DNA of 64,000 bases from Blautia wexlerae DSM 19850 (GCF_025148125.1 NZ_CP102267.1:4412501-4476500); one strand, 5' to 3'. Shown: positions 34,101 through 42,486, counted from the stretch's first letter. Translations and numbers: made by a program. Notes: generated from the letters alone by a model not told the origin.

Positions 34101-34356
34101 GGGGATCTCCTTTCTCTTGAAAATAGGTATGAAAAAAGGGCGCCCACCTTAAAAGTGAAACGCCCACGGCAATCAGCGGTCAGACATAAAGCCGGACCGC
34201 TGGCACTATTAAATTTTGTCGTTAATAAAACAGCCTCCTTTTTTCTTTATAGTTTTCGTCAATTTTCAACTTGGAAAAGGAATTGAATAAAAGACGACAA
34301 ATGCTCAAACCCCTTGAAAATAAAGGCTTTTTCTGTTTGTCGTTATTATACCGTAA
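34101..34356. promoter_or_regulatory. Upstream region of the ICE operon
   Basis: It holds the hairpin CAGCGGTC / GACCGCTG (about 34177-34205) and no gene. It probably contains the operon promoter, but I see no clear -35/-10 pair. Confidence 0.35.
34307..34332. repeat. Partial att-type repeat, copy 1
   Basis: CCCTTGAAAATAAAGGCTTT (34311-34330) is repeated exactly at 34642-34661; the matched stretch is 26 of 27 bases. It diverges after GGCTTT, so only the left half of the att sequence is present here. Confidence 0.6.
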
Positions 34357-34596
34357 CGGCATTCCCATGCTTCCCTGCTCATCAGTATGGGAGAAAATCC
34401 TTTATTGATTAAAGAACGTCTGGGACATGAAAAGATACAGACCACGTTGGGAACCTACGGACATTTATATCCCAACACCAACGTAGAAGTTGCCAAAAAA
34501 TTAACTGGTGTTCTCACCTATACTCCGGCAACAACCAGTGTTGCCGATTACACCAGCAATCAGCATACAGCAATCTATCACAGAGCAGTTGAATAA
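34357..34596 (+). pseudogene. Tyrosine integrase, C-terminal remnant (ICE)
   Basis: The frame from 34357 reads R-H-S-H-A-S-L-L-I-S-M-G, then ERLGHEKIQTTLGTYGHLYP, which are the catalytic R/H box and the H-(x)-Y box of a tyrosine recombinase. A stop codon precedes it and the N-terminal ~80% is gone. It ends 45 bp before the att sequence at 34639-34695, the normal place for an integrase. The ICE has therefore lost its own integrase here. Confidence 0.85.
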
Positions 34597-34638
34597 AAAA
34601 ATGCAATCAAAATGCAATTCTAAAAGAAAAGAGCCTCA

Positions 34639-34695
34639 AAACCCTTGAAAATAAAGGCTTTGAAGCTCTGCTCCAACTATTCCCACTCGACAATT
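34639..34695. other. att site at ICE/IME junction with displaced guaA 3' end
   Basis: The minus strand reads ATT-GTC-GAG-TGG-GAA-TAG (I-V-E-W-E-stop) at about 34672-34690, the usual last codons of guaA, though guaA itself ends at 42525. The site aligns with 42487-42547 through AAACCC, GGCTTT, CTCCAACT, ATTC and ACTC. It is the left boundary of the IME. Confidence 0.7.
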
Positions 34696-34717
34696 ACTAA
34701 TCAATTTTGTTTAGAGA

Positions 34718-34765
34718 TTATTTGTTGTCGTGTTCCTGTTTCTTTTGATTATTTGATTTATCCAT
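34718..34765 (-). CDS. Possible 15-codon small ORF
   Basis: It reads MDKSNNQKKQEHDNK-stop, with CAGGA upstream of the ATG. It is hydrophilic and may be a remnant or chance; there is no other support. Confidence 0.2.
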   Translation of the reverse strand: MDKSNNQKKQEHDNK

Positions 34766-34788
34766 ATTATCCTGCCTATATGAACTAA

Positions 34789-34807
34789 TGTTATCATTTT
34801 GTTATCG
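34789..34807. promoter_or_regulatory. Integrase arm-type site, left end of IME
   Basis: Two TGTTATC units lie 11 bp apart (TGTTATCATTTTGTTATC), followed by an inverted GATAAC. The same pair in the same orientation occurs at 42447-42464 at the other end. They are probable arm sites for the integrase N-terminal domain. Confidence 0.55.
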
Positions 34808-34962
34808 GTATTGATAACACTTGCTCTGCAACTGTGGATAATAGCAATATATTCCGCCTCAAATTATAAGCGGTTTTGCTTAGAAAATCAACAGTAAATC
34901 CTCTCACTAATTAAAATACTTTTATCTTTCATTATGCCTCTTCTCCTCTATAAAACTGGGAT

Positions 34963-35430
34963 TTATCTCTCTGGTAATTCCATTTCATCATTCATTTTTA
35001 CAAATCCATACTTTTCATACAATGGTCGCCCCATATCAGTTGCTTCTAATGAAATAGCTGTAATACCCTTGCTTTTAGTATCTCTAATCAGCATATCTAA
35101 TGTTTTATAAGCAATTCCCAGTCTTCTATATTCAGGATTAGTATACATATTCATGATATAAGCCTTGTTTCCACTTGGATTGTGGTAAGTCGGCATTACT
35201 TGAAAAAAACTAACACCACCAGCCCCTACAAAACGATTTTCATCAAAAACCAAATATGCAATATGAGAGCTGTCACAAAGAGCTTTTTGATAATAATTAT
35301 AAGATTGTCTTTCAACTTCACTCATGTCAGTATCAGCAGAAAGTTTATTAGCTGCTCTTAATACCTCTATTCTTGTTTCTGTCAATATATCTATATCTTC
35401 AAGCGTTGCTCTCTTGTATGTTAAATTCAT
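34963..35430 (-). CDS. GNAT-family N-acetyltransferase
   Basis: 155 aa. Motif A (RRLGIAYKTLDMLI) binds acetyl-CoA, preceded by YIMNMYTNPEYR and followed by EATDMGRPLYEKYGFVKM, the classic GNAT end. The length fits a single-domain enzyme. It is cargo of the IME; the substrate cannot be told from the sequence, and an antibiotic role is only a possibility. The AT-rich composition differs from the mobilization genes. Confidence 0.85.
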   Translation of the reverse strand: MNLTYKRATLEDIDILTETRIEVLRAANKLSADTDMSEVERQSYNYYQKALCDSSHIAYLVFDENRFVGAGGVSFFQVMPTYHNPSGNKAYIMNMYTNPEYRRLGIAYKTLDMLIRDTKSKGITAISLEATDMGRPLYEKYGFVKMNDEMELPER

Positions 35431-35465
35431 ATCGTATTCTCTCCTACGAATTCAGCTTTTATCTA

Positions 35466-35660
35466 TTACTTTTTTATTCTTCCATTTTCTAATAAAATAA
35501 TTGTAACACTTGCAACAACAAATGCAGAAATGCAAATTATCGTTCCGCTTATTTGGATAGAATTATTGATAATGCCTGTAAAACCATTTATAACCGCTAA
35601 AACAATTCCACATAAACAAATAGTCAATATTACTTTAGATATCACTCTATAATTTTTCAT
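35466..35660 (-). CDS. Small two-helix membrane protein
   Basis: 64 aa from the ATG at 35660 (GGAGG at 8-nt spacing). There are two hydrophobic helices, roughly residues 9-29 and 36-57, then a basic tail (ENGRIKK). The family is unknown. It lies between the GNAT and DUF3795 genes on the same strand. Confidence 0.5.
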   Translation of the reverse strand: MKNYRVISKVILTICLCGIVLAVINGFTGIINNSIQISGTIICISAFVVASVTIILLENGRIKK

Positions 35661-35684
35661 TTTTCTTACCTCCAAAACTGTAAG

Positions 35685-36059
35685 TTATCTCACTCCCGTC
35701 AAGATAAAATTCATTAACTGCTCTACATCATCAAAATCATCATAATCTCCGTTTATGCCATTTCGATGATACACAACTCCATTTCTCTCATTTCTCTCTA
35801 AACAGTCCAAAAGCTTTTCTTCTCCATATTTTTTAGCAAATAAAGTAAATGCGTAGGGTTTGATTTTGCCTAATAACCCTTTCTTGCAATTTTCTTCACA
35901 CTTATAACAATGTGTCAGTCCTTTTGCAATCGAACATTTTTTATTCTCACAAACATCATTATCTGGACAACCGTTTGAGCCACATCCATTACAATCAGCA
36001 TTTTCTGTGCATAAGCAACACGCAAGACCACATCTGGCAATTCCTAATTCTCGTTTCAT
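35685..36059 (-). CDS. DUF3795-type cysteine-rich protein
   Basis: 124 aa with about 16 cysteines in the first 65 residues (CGLACCLCTENADCNGCGSNGC, then CENKKCSIAKGLTHCYKC, described here by its repeated CxxC units). This is the DUF3795 pattern, a predicted metal-binding domain. The C-terminal half is ordinary and helical. The ATG follows GGAGG. The cargo function is unknown. Confidence 0.75.
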   Translation of the reverse strand: MKRELGIARCGLACCLCTENADCNGCGSNGCPDNDVCENKKCSIAKGLTHCYKCEENCKKGLLGKIKPYAFTLFAKKYGEEKLLDCLERNERNGVVYHRNGINGDYDDFDDVEQLMNFILTGVR

Positions 36060-36169
36060 AAGACACCTCCGTAACTTCTAGTTTATCTCTTTATCATAAT
36101 TATACATCAGCCACCCACATTGTAAAGCAAAAAGCAAGCCCTTTTCAAACTTGCATTCCACCATCCCAC

Positions 36170-36544
36170 TTATTGATAAATCATTTCTTTATTCACAATC
36201 TCCCTTGCACACACTTGTATATTGTTCATTCTCGCTACCCATTCCATCTGATTTTCTGCTTTTAACTGTTCTGTAATCCCCTGTGCCTGTTTCATCTGCT
36301 CTACAATCCTTTCAAAGCGTTTCTGTGCCTGTTCTTCTATATCAGCCAAATAATCATTCAACCTTCCACTTGTAAGCATATTCAGATATACACCCCTGCG
36401 ATATTCTTTCAGATAACGTAAATGTCTTTGTCCCCATACGCCGATAAATCTCTGTTCTTCTTCCGGCAAGGTAAGACAGGGGATAAGATAATCCCCATGT
36501 CTGATATAAGTGCCGCCCATTTCTTCAAATATTGTTTTCTTCAT
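36170..36544 (-). CDS. TnpV-like transposon protein (IME)
   Basis: 124 aa from the ATG at 36544 (AAAGGTGG upstream). The pattern GGTYIRHGDYLIPCLTLPEE, then RHLRYLKEYRRGVYLNMLTSG and MEWVARMNNI matches the TnpV at 18817-19170. It lies 17 bp downstream of the relaxase gene. It is unusual next to a tyrosine integrase, so it is probably linked to mobilization rather than to one recombinase type. Confidence 0.75.
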   Translation of the reverse strand: MKKTIFEEMGGTYIRHGDYLIPCLTLPEEEQRFIGVWGQRHLRYLKEYRRGVYLNMLTSGRLNDYLADIEEQAQKRFERIVEQMKQAQGITEQLKAENQMEWVARMNNIQVCAREIVNKEMIYQ

Positions 36545-36561
36545 TATCTGTTCCACCTTTC

Positions 36562-37992
36562 TTATCGTTCTCTATCCATAGTTTTTTTCTTAACTGACCG
36601 TTTTGGTTGCTGTCTGCCTTCCTGCTGATAGCGGTGTAGCTTTTCCAGTACGCTCGCTTTTTTCGGCTGTTCTAACGGTTTCTCTTTCTTCTGTTCCGTC
36701 TGATTTTTCCATACCCTTAGTTCTTCGTTGTATTCTATAATCAATTCTTCTGCCTTGTTATAAACCTTCTGAAAGGCTTGCACATTCGGATAACCTTCCC
36801 GTTTTACTATCTGTTCCAAACTCTTGTGCAAACGCTTTTCCAAATCCTCTAACAGTTCAATTCGCCCTTCCAGAGATTTTCGCTCTTTGCCTTTAAATAA
36901 TCCTCGCAGCTCTGACAGTTGTTTTTTCAAAGAAGAAATATCCTGCTGTGTGCGTTTTATCTCTATTGACTGTCTCTGCAATTCATACATGACCTTCTGC
37001 ATATCTTTCCACTCTTGCAAATCAATCTTTGGCACAGGTCTTGGTGGCAGTTTAAATTTGAAAATTACTTCCTGTAAAAAATCTTTCGCACCTCGGATAA
37101 TCTGACGGAACATATCCGGCAGCCAACCGTGTGTCCTGATAGATTGTAACGTTTCATCTGTGATTTTTTCCTGCTTGATCTTCAAAATATTTTCTTCTGG
37201 AACACCTTCGACTAATGCCACATCAACTGTCCGATTCCATTCCTGCCTTGCCGCATTGTCTGCCTTTATCTCCTCTGCTTTCGGATTGTTCTTTCCTATT
37301 TTCTTGGTTGCCAGATATACGCCGCCTTGTTGGAATACGGATAGTTTTTCTGATTCCTCTTTTACATATCGGTTGATCGTATCGGTAAACAGTTCCTTGA
37401 CTTCTTTGGTAAAGGCTTTGTTCTTAAACCATTCATCCTTTTTCGTGAAGATATGGCTTTCATAAACTTCCCCTTTGGAGATAATACTGCATCCCGCCCG
37501 AAGATTGCCCAGCTCGTCTAAAACCTCCTTCTTTGTGCGTCTATGCTTCCCCTGCTCATCATAAAACATATTTCGGGTAGCTATCTTTACTTCGGTCTGT
37601 TCCAACATTTTCCGTTCACTGAATACCAGATGAATATGATAATTCGTCTTTGCCTTGTTGTGATGAAGGGCAGCACTGCACTCCACCCCATATCTTTTAT
37701 GAAAACTCTCCGTAAAAAGCCTTACCACATCATCTGCCCTGTACTGAACAAAACTTTCAGGAAGTGCAATGATAAACTCACGCCCTTCAATACATTTCCC
37801 TGCTGAACCACTCGCCTTAAAATCCACCTGATTTTCTCTTGCAAGATTTTTCCAAAACTCCGGTGTTGCCCCTTCTGTCTGATAGGTCGCATAGAGATAT
37901 TCCTGCCGTTTCGGATTGGAGATATAATCAATCCTTCCTGCCACATCGGACAGCTTGCTTTGTCTGATAAATGAATGTCTGCCTATAAGCAT
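36562..37992 (-). CDS. Relaxase (MobP3/MobA-MobL-like, IME)
   Basis: 476 aa. The relaxase domain occupies the first ~200 residues, with RIDYISNPKRQEYLYATY and the histidine motif ALHHNKAKTNYHIHLVFSER near residue 115. The C-terminal half is coiled coil (residues 320-440) with a basic end. It should nick the candidate oriT just upstream. Its AGGAGG directly abuts the ATG at 37992, an unusually tight spacing, so the start is slightly uncertain. Confidence 0.82.
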   Translation of the reverse strand: MLIGRHSFIRQSKLSDVAGRIDYISNPKRQEYLYATYQTEGATPEFWKNLARENQVDFKASGSAGKCIEGREFIIALPESFVQYRADDVVRLFTESFHKRYGVECSAALHHNKAKTNYHIHLVFSERKMLEQTEVKIATRNMFYDEQGKHRRTKKEVLDELGNLRAGCSIISKGEVYESHIFTKKDEWFKNKAFTKEVKELFTDTINRYVKEESEKLSVFQQGGVYLATKKIGKNNPKAEEIKADNAARQEWNRTVDVALVEGVPEENILKIKQEKITDETLQSIRTHGWLPDMFRQIIRGAKDFLQEVIFKFKLPPRPVPKIDLQEWKDMQKVMYELQRQSIEIKRTQQDISSLKKQLSELRGLFKGKERKSLEGRIELLEDLEKRLHKSLEQIVKREGYPNVQAFQKVYNKAEELIIEYNEELRVWKNQTEQKKEKPLEQPKKASVLEKLHRYQQEGRQQPKRSVKKKTMDRER

Positions 37993-38028
37993 CCTCCTTC
38001 CCCGGCTCTCGCCGACTTTATTGTGAGT

Positions 38029-38139
38029 AGGTGCATAGGCACCTGTTTACGAACCTATCCGCCTGTCGGCGGTTTGCTCCCGGCAGGGCGAAATATACAG
38101 AGCATAAAACTTTAATTTTGTGCGATGGGTGTATTTCGC
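38029..38139. other. Candidate oriT of the IME
   Basis: Three stem-loops lie directly upstream of the relaxase gene: AGGTGC-atag-GCACCT (38029-38044), CCGCC-tgtc-GGCGG (38059-38072) and GCGAAATATAC / GTGTATTTCGC (38088-38098, 38129-38139; one mismatch). On the minus strand CGCCCTGCCGGGAGC (38076-38090) matches the candidate nick region of element 2. Confidence 0.6.
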
Positions 38140-38200
38140 TCTCAAACGCCGAGGGCTATTTTTGTATTACATAATCTGATTACTACTCAGACTTGCGATT

Positions 38201-38440
38201 TCATATATGGGCGTATCCGCCCTTTTTCTCTGCCCGTATCCGGGCTGCTTTTTCTATGACTGACAGCAGATGATCTACGGTACTTTCTTCCCATCCGGCA
38301 AGCCAAATCAGAGTTTTTTCCTCTGCTTTTGTCAGTTCCACTCTTGCCAGTACCTTGTTCATTTTTTGTATCTGTCTGCCCTCCATCTCATAAAATAAAT
38401 CATTCACATTTCTGCTTTCTCTTTCCGGCTGCTTTAACAT
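38201..38440 (-). CDS. Small helical hypothetical protein (IME)
   Basis: 79 aa from the ATG at 38440, preceded by GGAAAGGAG. It is charged and helical (ERESRNVNDLFYEMEGRQIQ; LTKAEEKTLIWLAGWEESTV). The longer frame upstream has no ribosome site. I do not recognise the family. By position, between oriT and the RepA-like gene, it may be a transfer accessory protein. Confidence 0.5.
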   Translation of the reverse strand: MLKQPERESRNVNDLFYEMEGRQIQKMNKVLARVELTKAEEKTLIWLAGWEESTVDHLLSVIEKAARIRAEKKGGYAHI

Positions 38441-38516
38441 CCGCAATACTCCTTTCCTGCCTTGTCTGTTATTTACAGGGGTGTGCCACACCCCTGTCCT
38501 TATCATCAAGGAAGAA

Positions 38517-38750
38517 TTACCAACAGAAACTCTCCAACACTCCTCGTCTGTCCAGATATTCTTTTCTTGCCCGTTCCCGTTCTTCCTCTGTCGGTGCAGT
38601 TTTTGATTTTCCAAAAAGGTCACGCATGACCATCCTGTCCAACTTTTTCTCCAACTCCTTCTTAATTTCTTTCTCGCAACTCTCATCTTCCATCAAGTGA
38701 AAACGGAGTAGCTGCATAAATAATTCCTGTGATATTTGCACATTTCTCAT
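38517..38750 (-). CDS. Small charged helical protein (IME)
   Basis: 77 aa, almost all helix (LMEDESCEKEIKKELEKKLD, then EEERERARKEYLDRRG). Similar short proteins are often labelled complexin-like by automatic tools, with no meaning for function. It lies ~100 bp downstream of the RepA-like ATPase gene on the same strand. Confidence 0.5.
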   Translation of the reverse strand: MRNVQISQELFMQLLRFHLMEDESCEKEIKKELEKKLDRMVMRDLFGKSKTAPTEEERERARKEYLDRRGVLESFCW

Positions 38751-38847
38751 CGTATCCCATCCTCTCCGTGACGGTATGTGACAGTTGTGACGGTTATTTT
38801 AATACCGCCCCCGCTGTCAAAAATACCGTCACAACCGTCACCAACTG

Positions 38848-39996
38848 TCACGCTGTTTCCGTATCATCTTTCCAAAACCGTATTTTTCTTCCATCATGGG
38901 TGCGGTTGCTCTTATAATAAATGCCATGCTCCGCATACAACCTCCCTGAAAGAACATTCAGTTTTCGTGTGATGACATGGGGCTGAATTTCTACCTTTAT
39001 CAGCGAAACCAGTTCCGTTGCCGAGCCTTCCCAAAAGGATTTATCCTTCATAACAAGTTCGGCAATCTCATCCAGTAAAGGCTCCGGCGGTTCTTTCCAC
39101 AATTCGGTTTCTGCCCTTTGTAGTTCCCACAATAAGGTTTCTGTGTTGCGGATAAGGTATAGCTTTTGGTCTTGCTGATCCCTGCCCGATACTTCTAAAG
39201 TTGCGGCATTGCCTGTCCGTTTTTCTTTCTGAAGGAGAAACGCCCCATCCGCCGCACCGAGCAGTCCGCTTGTTCCCGAAATCATATCAAACTTATCATC
39301 CGCCGTCTGTTTCCTTGTGTGGTGTACGAGCAGGATACAAAGACCGTGGGCATCTGCAAAACTTTTCAGTCTTGCCATAATCTGATAATCATTTGCATAG
39401 CTGTAATTATCTCCGCCAACTTCCCGCACCTTTTGGAGCGTATCAATGATAATCAACCTTGTGTCTGCGTGTTCCGCTACAAACCTTGCAAGCTGTTCAT
39501 CCAGTCCTTTCCCCAGCTGGCTGGCAGAAACAGAAAAGAAAAGATTGTCAGCACTCTCCGTTCCAAACATCCGATACAGACGTTCCTGTAAGCGGCGGTA
39601 ATCATCTTCAAGGGCGAGATACAGTACCGTTCCTTTTCGGGTAGTATAATTCCAAAGCGGCGTGCCTGTGCTGACGTGATAGGCAAGCTGTGCCATCAGG
39701 AAACTCTTTCCCAGTTTGGGTGAACCTGCAAAAATATAAGTGCCGGGGTAGAGCAGACCGTCAATCAACGGCGGCTTGCTCTGGTACTGGGTGTCAAACA
39801 GTTCATTCATGGAAACTGCTTTGAGATAGAAGGGGTCTAAACTCAACTGCATTTCTCTCTGCATTTCCTCAAAACTCTTGATATTTTCCTCATACTCGGA
39901 TATACTATTTTCAGCGATTTTTTGAATTGGCTGCCTTTCATCTGCGCCAATAGATGGATTAAAGGCAGTCTTTTCTTTGTTATTCTTCATTCTCAT
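38848..39996 (-). CDS. RepA/KaiC-like AAA ATPase (IME)
   Basis: 382 aa. Walker A is FAGSPKLGKSFLMAQLA near residue 95, Walker B is RLIIIDTLQKVR near residue 180, and CILLVHHTRKQ forms the sensor. This is the RepA/DnaB-like hexameric helicase family found on plasmids and IMEs. The C-terminal ~100 residues form a winged helix (KVEIQPHVITRKLNVLSGRL). It overlaps the MobC-like gene by 17 bp. A second ATG at 39990 is an equally good start. Confidence 0.8.
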   Translation of the reverse strand: MRMKNNKEKTAFNPSIGADERQPIQKIAENSISEYEENIKSFEEMQREMQLSLDPFYLKAVSMNELFDTQYQSKPPLIDGLLYPGTYIFAGSPKLGKSFLMAQLAYHVSTGTPLWNYTTRKGTVLYLALEDDYRRLQERLYRMFGTESADNLFFSVSASQLGKGLDEQLARFVAEHADTRLIIIDTLQKVREVGGDNYSYANDYQIMARLKSFADAHGLCILLVHHTRKQTADDKFDMISGTSGLLGAADGAFLLQKEKRTGNAATLEVSGRDQQDQKLYLIRNTETLLWELQRAETELWKEPPEPLLDEIAELVMKDKSFWEGSATELVSLIKVEIQPHVITRKLNVLSGRLYAEHGIYYKSNRTHDGRKIRFWKDDTETA

Positions 39997-40315
39997 CCTC
40001 TCCTTTCAGACCGCCAAGAATAATGGCAATCAATTCAATTACATTCATCAGTTCCTCATCCACGCTGTTCCCCGCTTCAATCCTTTTTAACTCTGTAAGG
40101 ACAGCGGCAAGTTCCAGTTTGAGTGCCTTATACACTCTCGGATTGCCCTGTACCACCACATCCTGATTCAGACAGCGGCGGTAACAGTATTCCTGTTTGG
40201 GCAGCCCCGATAAGGCAACCGCCTTGTTGATGCGTTCATTTTCTTCGGGAGATACCCGAAATCCTACTGTGATGTTTCTCCAACGGTTTTTGTTATCCCT
40301 GTTCTTAGCTGGCAT
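39980..40315 (-). CDS. MobC-like / ribbon-helix-helix mobilization protein (IME)
   Basis: 111 aa from the ATG at 40315 (AAAGGAG at 9-nt spacing). The N-terminus has an RHH-like pattern (RNITVGFRVSPEENERINKAV), followed by GLPKQEYCYRRCL. The rest is helical. It fits a relaxosome protein that binds oriT. Its gene overlaps both the integrase end and the RepA-like start, so all are co-expressed. Confidence 0.65.
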   Translation of the reverse strand: MPAKNRDNKNRWRNITVGFRVSPEENERINKAVALSGLPKQEYCYRRCLNQDVVVQGNPRVYKALKLELAAVLTELKRIEAGNSVDEELMNVIELIAIILGGLKGEDENEE

Positions 40316-41396
40316 TTGCAATCTCTCCTTTCCCTAAATCATCTAATCTATCTGCCATTTCCGTCTGTTTTGACGGGAACAGATGAGCGTACTGGTAGGT
40401 GATGTCAATGCTTTCATGCCCCACACGGTCTGCAATCGCCACCGCCGAAAATCCCATATCAATGAGCAGACTGATGTGGCTGTGCCTGAGATCGTGAATG
40501 CGGATACGCTTTACACCTGCGGCTTCTGCCCCTCTGTCCATCTCGTGATGGAGATAACTCTTTGTGACTGTAAAAATACGGTCTTTCTTCTTCAATCCGT
40601 AAATCATACCCAGATATTCCTGCATTTCCTCACAAAGAAACTTCGGCATTTTGATAATACGATTGCTTTTCTTTGTTTTCGGTGTGGTAATCACATCTTC
40701 TCCGTGTAGCCGCTGATAGGATTTATTGATTCTGACCGTTTCTTTCTCAAAATCGAAATCCGCTGCGGTCAGTGCAAGCAGTTCCCCTTCTCGGATACCG
40801 CACCAGTAAAGCATTTCAAAGGCATAAAAGGAAACTGGCTTGTCCATCATCTCAAAAGAGAACTTCTTGTATTCTTCTTTTGTCCAGAACAGCATTTCCT
40901 TGTGTTCCTCACTTCCCATATTTCCCACCTTTGCGGCAGGATTGGAACGCAACTCATAATAACGTACCGCATGATTAAATATGGCTGACAGTTGATTATG
41001 CAGCGTTTTTAGATACGTCTGTGAGTATGGCTTTTTCTTCTCATCCCGATAGGTAAGCAGTTCATTCTGCCATGTGATAATCTCCTTTGTGGAAATCTCG
41101 CTGATTCTTAACTTTCCAAAATACGGAAGTATCTTCGTGCGGATGATATGCTCCTTTGTCAGCCATGTGTTCTCCTTCAGACGGGTTTTCACATCCCGGA
41201 TATACAGTTCGGTAAAGGCTTCAAAGCTCATATCAAGGTCAGACGCATTCTGTAACTGAAACATTCTCTCCCATTCCTGAGCTTCTTTCTTGGTGGCAAA
41301 ACCACGTTTGCATTTCTGCTTACGCTCGCCTTTCCAGTTCACATACCTTGCCATCACATACCATGTTCCATTGTCCTCATTCTTAAATACCGGCAT
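40305..41396 (-). CDS. int: Tyrosine recombinase / integrase (IME)
   Basis: 363 aa. The N-terminal ~60 residues form an arm-binding domain (GTWYVMARYVNWKGERKQKC). A core-binding domain follows, then the catalytic domain with R (WCGIREGELLAL), RIHDLRHSHISLLI (H-x-x-R) and HESIDITYQYAHLFP (H and nucleophile Y). All key residues are present. It should integrate the IME at the guaA 3' end. The ATG overlaps the excisionase stop (TAATG) and has GGAGG upstream. Confidence 0.93.
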   Translation of the reverse strand: MPVFKNEDNGTWYVMARYVNWKGERKQKCKRGFATKKEAQEWERMFQLQNASDLDMSFEAFTELYIRDVKTRLKENTWLTKEHIIRTKILPYFGKLRISEISTKEIITWQNELLTYRDEKKKPYSQTYLKTLHNQLSAIFNHAVRYYELRSNPAAKVGNMGSEEHKEMLFWTKEEYKKFSFEMMDKPVSFYAFEMLYWCGIREGELLALTAADFDFEKETVRINKSYQRLHGEDVITTPKTKKSNRIIKMPKFLCEEMQEYLGMIYGLKKKDRIFTVTKSYLHHEMDRGAEAAGVKRIRIHDLRHSHISLLIDMGFSAVAIADRVGHESIDITYQYAHLFPSKQTEMADRLDDLGKGEIANAS

Positions 41397-41584
41397 TACT
41401 TTTCCTCCTTTCCTGCTCCGTAGAGCCTTTCATAAAAATACTGGCGGTTCACACGCCCTGTAATCGTAATAAAACCTTTGGCTTTCAGTTCCTCATTCAA
41501 CTGTCGGATTAACTTATAGGCATAAGGCTTTGATACGCTTAGTTCCTGTGCCACTTCTTCGGCACGAATAAATTTGTTATCCAT
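41396..41584 (-). CDS. Excisionase-like helix-turn-helix protein (IME)
   Basis: 62 aa. The winged-helix pattern (FIRAEEVAQELSVSKPYAYKLIRQL, then ARG-type wing GFITITGRVNRQYFYERLYG) fits excisionase or MerR-type small proteins that direct excision. It is transcribed from a near-perfect promoter and is translationally coupled to the integrase. Confidence 0.75.
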   Translation of the reverse strand: MDNKFIRAEEVAQELSVSKPYAYKLIRQLNEELKAKGFITITGRVNRQYFYERLYGAGKEEK

Positions 41585-41606
41585 ATATTGTCCTCCCTTT
41601 TTATCT

Positions 41607-41734
41607 AAACTTATTTGTTTAATTTTGAACTTATTATACTAAGCATATTTGTTTGTGTCAAGTGGTTTTGAGAAAAATATTAAACTTTTTTGTTTTGTAT
41701 TATCTTGACTTCGCCTAAACATATCTGCTATACT
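41607..41734. promoter_or_regulatory. Divergent promoter region with four operator-like repeats
   Basis: The minus-strand promoter for xis-int has TTGACA (41656-41661) and TATAAT (41633-41638) at 17-bp spacing. The plus-strand promoter for the repressor has TTGACT (41705-41710) and TATACT (41729-41734) at 18 bp. Four related units start at 41607, 41641, 41682 and 41717, AAACTTATTTGTTT in type. They overlap both promoters, fitting repressor binding. Confidence 0.7.
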
Positions 41735-41765
41735 AATTACACTACATATACAAGGAGCGATGATT

Positions 41766-42299
41766 ATGGCGATTGGAGAGAGAATACATTTTTTCCGCAT
41801 TCTGCGTGGAATGACACAAAAATATCTTGGTACGATTGTCGGCTTTCCTGAACGAAGTGCCGATGTGCGTTTAGCACAATATGAAACGGGAACAAGAAAA
41901 CCGAAAGCGGAACTTACTGCTGCATTGGCACAGGCACTTGATGTTTCCCCTCATGCCCTCGATGTACCCGACATTGACAGCTATATCGGACTAATGCACA
42001 CTTTGTTTACCCTTGAAGATTTATATGGGCTGACTGTCAGCGGAGCAGACGGAGAGGTCTGTCTGAAAGTCAACAAGGACAAAGGGAAAGACGCCCACGA
42101 ACTACTGAAAATGCTCTATGCTTGGAAAGAACAGGCGGACAAGTTATCTTCCGAAGAAATCAGTAAGGAAGAATACGATAACTGGCGTTACCACTATCCA
42201 AAGTTCGATACCACACAGAGATGGGCGAAAGTGCCATCACAGGAACTTAGTGACGCTTTAGTTGAAATGTTCCAAGAGCAACTCAAACCAGATAAATAA
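41766..42299 (+). CDS. XRE-family repressor (IME)
   Basis: 177 aa from the ATG at 41766 (AAGGAG at 8-nt spacing; the ATG at 41760 is too close). The helix-turn-helix is near residues 5-60 (RIHFFRILRGMTQKYLGTIV, then RLAQYETGTRKPKAELTAAL). The C-terminal half is helical and acidic. It is divergent from xis-int and probably represses them, keeping the IME integrated. Confidence 0.8.
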   Translation: MAIGERIHFFRILRGMTQKYLGTIVGFPERSADVRLAQYETGTRKPKAELTAALAQALDVSPHALDVPDIDSYIGLMHTLFTLEDLYGLTVSGADGEVCLKVNKDKGKDAHELLKMLYAWKEQADKLSSEEISKEEYDNWRYHYPKFDTTQRWAKVPSQELSDALVEMFQEQLKPDK

Positions 42300-42309
42300 A
42301 GACGACAAA

Positions 42310-42350
42310 AAGCCCTTAGCCATGAGTTTCATACCCACAGCTAAGGGCTT
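42310..42350. terminator. Bidirectional hairpin after the IME repressor
   Basis: An 11-bp perfect stem, AAGCCCTTAGC / GCTAAGGGCTT, lies 10 bp past the repressor stop. It has a weak T-run on the plus side and TTTTTGTCGTC on the minus side. Confidence 0.65.
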
Positions 42351-42446
42351 AGTTTATAATATGGATTTATTTGTTGCACAACCGCCTGTTAATCATTCTC
42401 TAACCCTAAAACCACTAGATTACAAGAATAATGGCTCTTATGCAAC

Positions 42447-42464
42447 TGTTATCAATTTGTTATC
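42447..42464. promoter_or_regulatory. Integrase arm-type site, right end of IME
   Basis: TGTTATCAATTTGTTATC matches the pair at 34789-34807 in sequence, spacing and orientation, ~60 bp from the right att site. Confidence 0.55.
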
Positions 42465-42486
42465 AAAAGACTTTTGAAAGTGCCGC

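Noticed and set aside
34387..34596. A complete small gene starting at the ATG at 34387
   Set aside because: The integrase-like frame extends upstream of that ATG (R-H-S-H-A-S-L-L), so this is the tail of a broken integrase.
35685..36059. Ferredoxin-type iron-sulfur protein
   Set aside because: Cysteine spacing does not fit the CxxCxxCxxxCP pattern; DUF3795 fits better.
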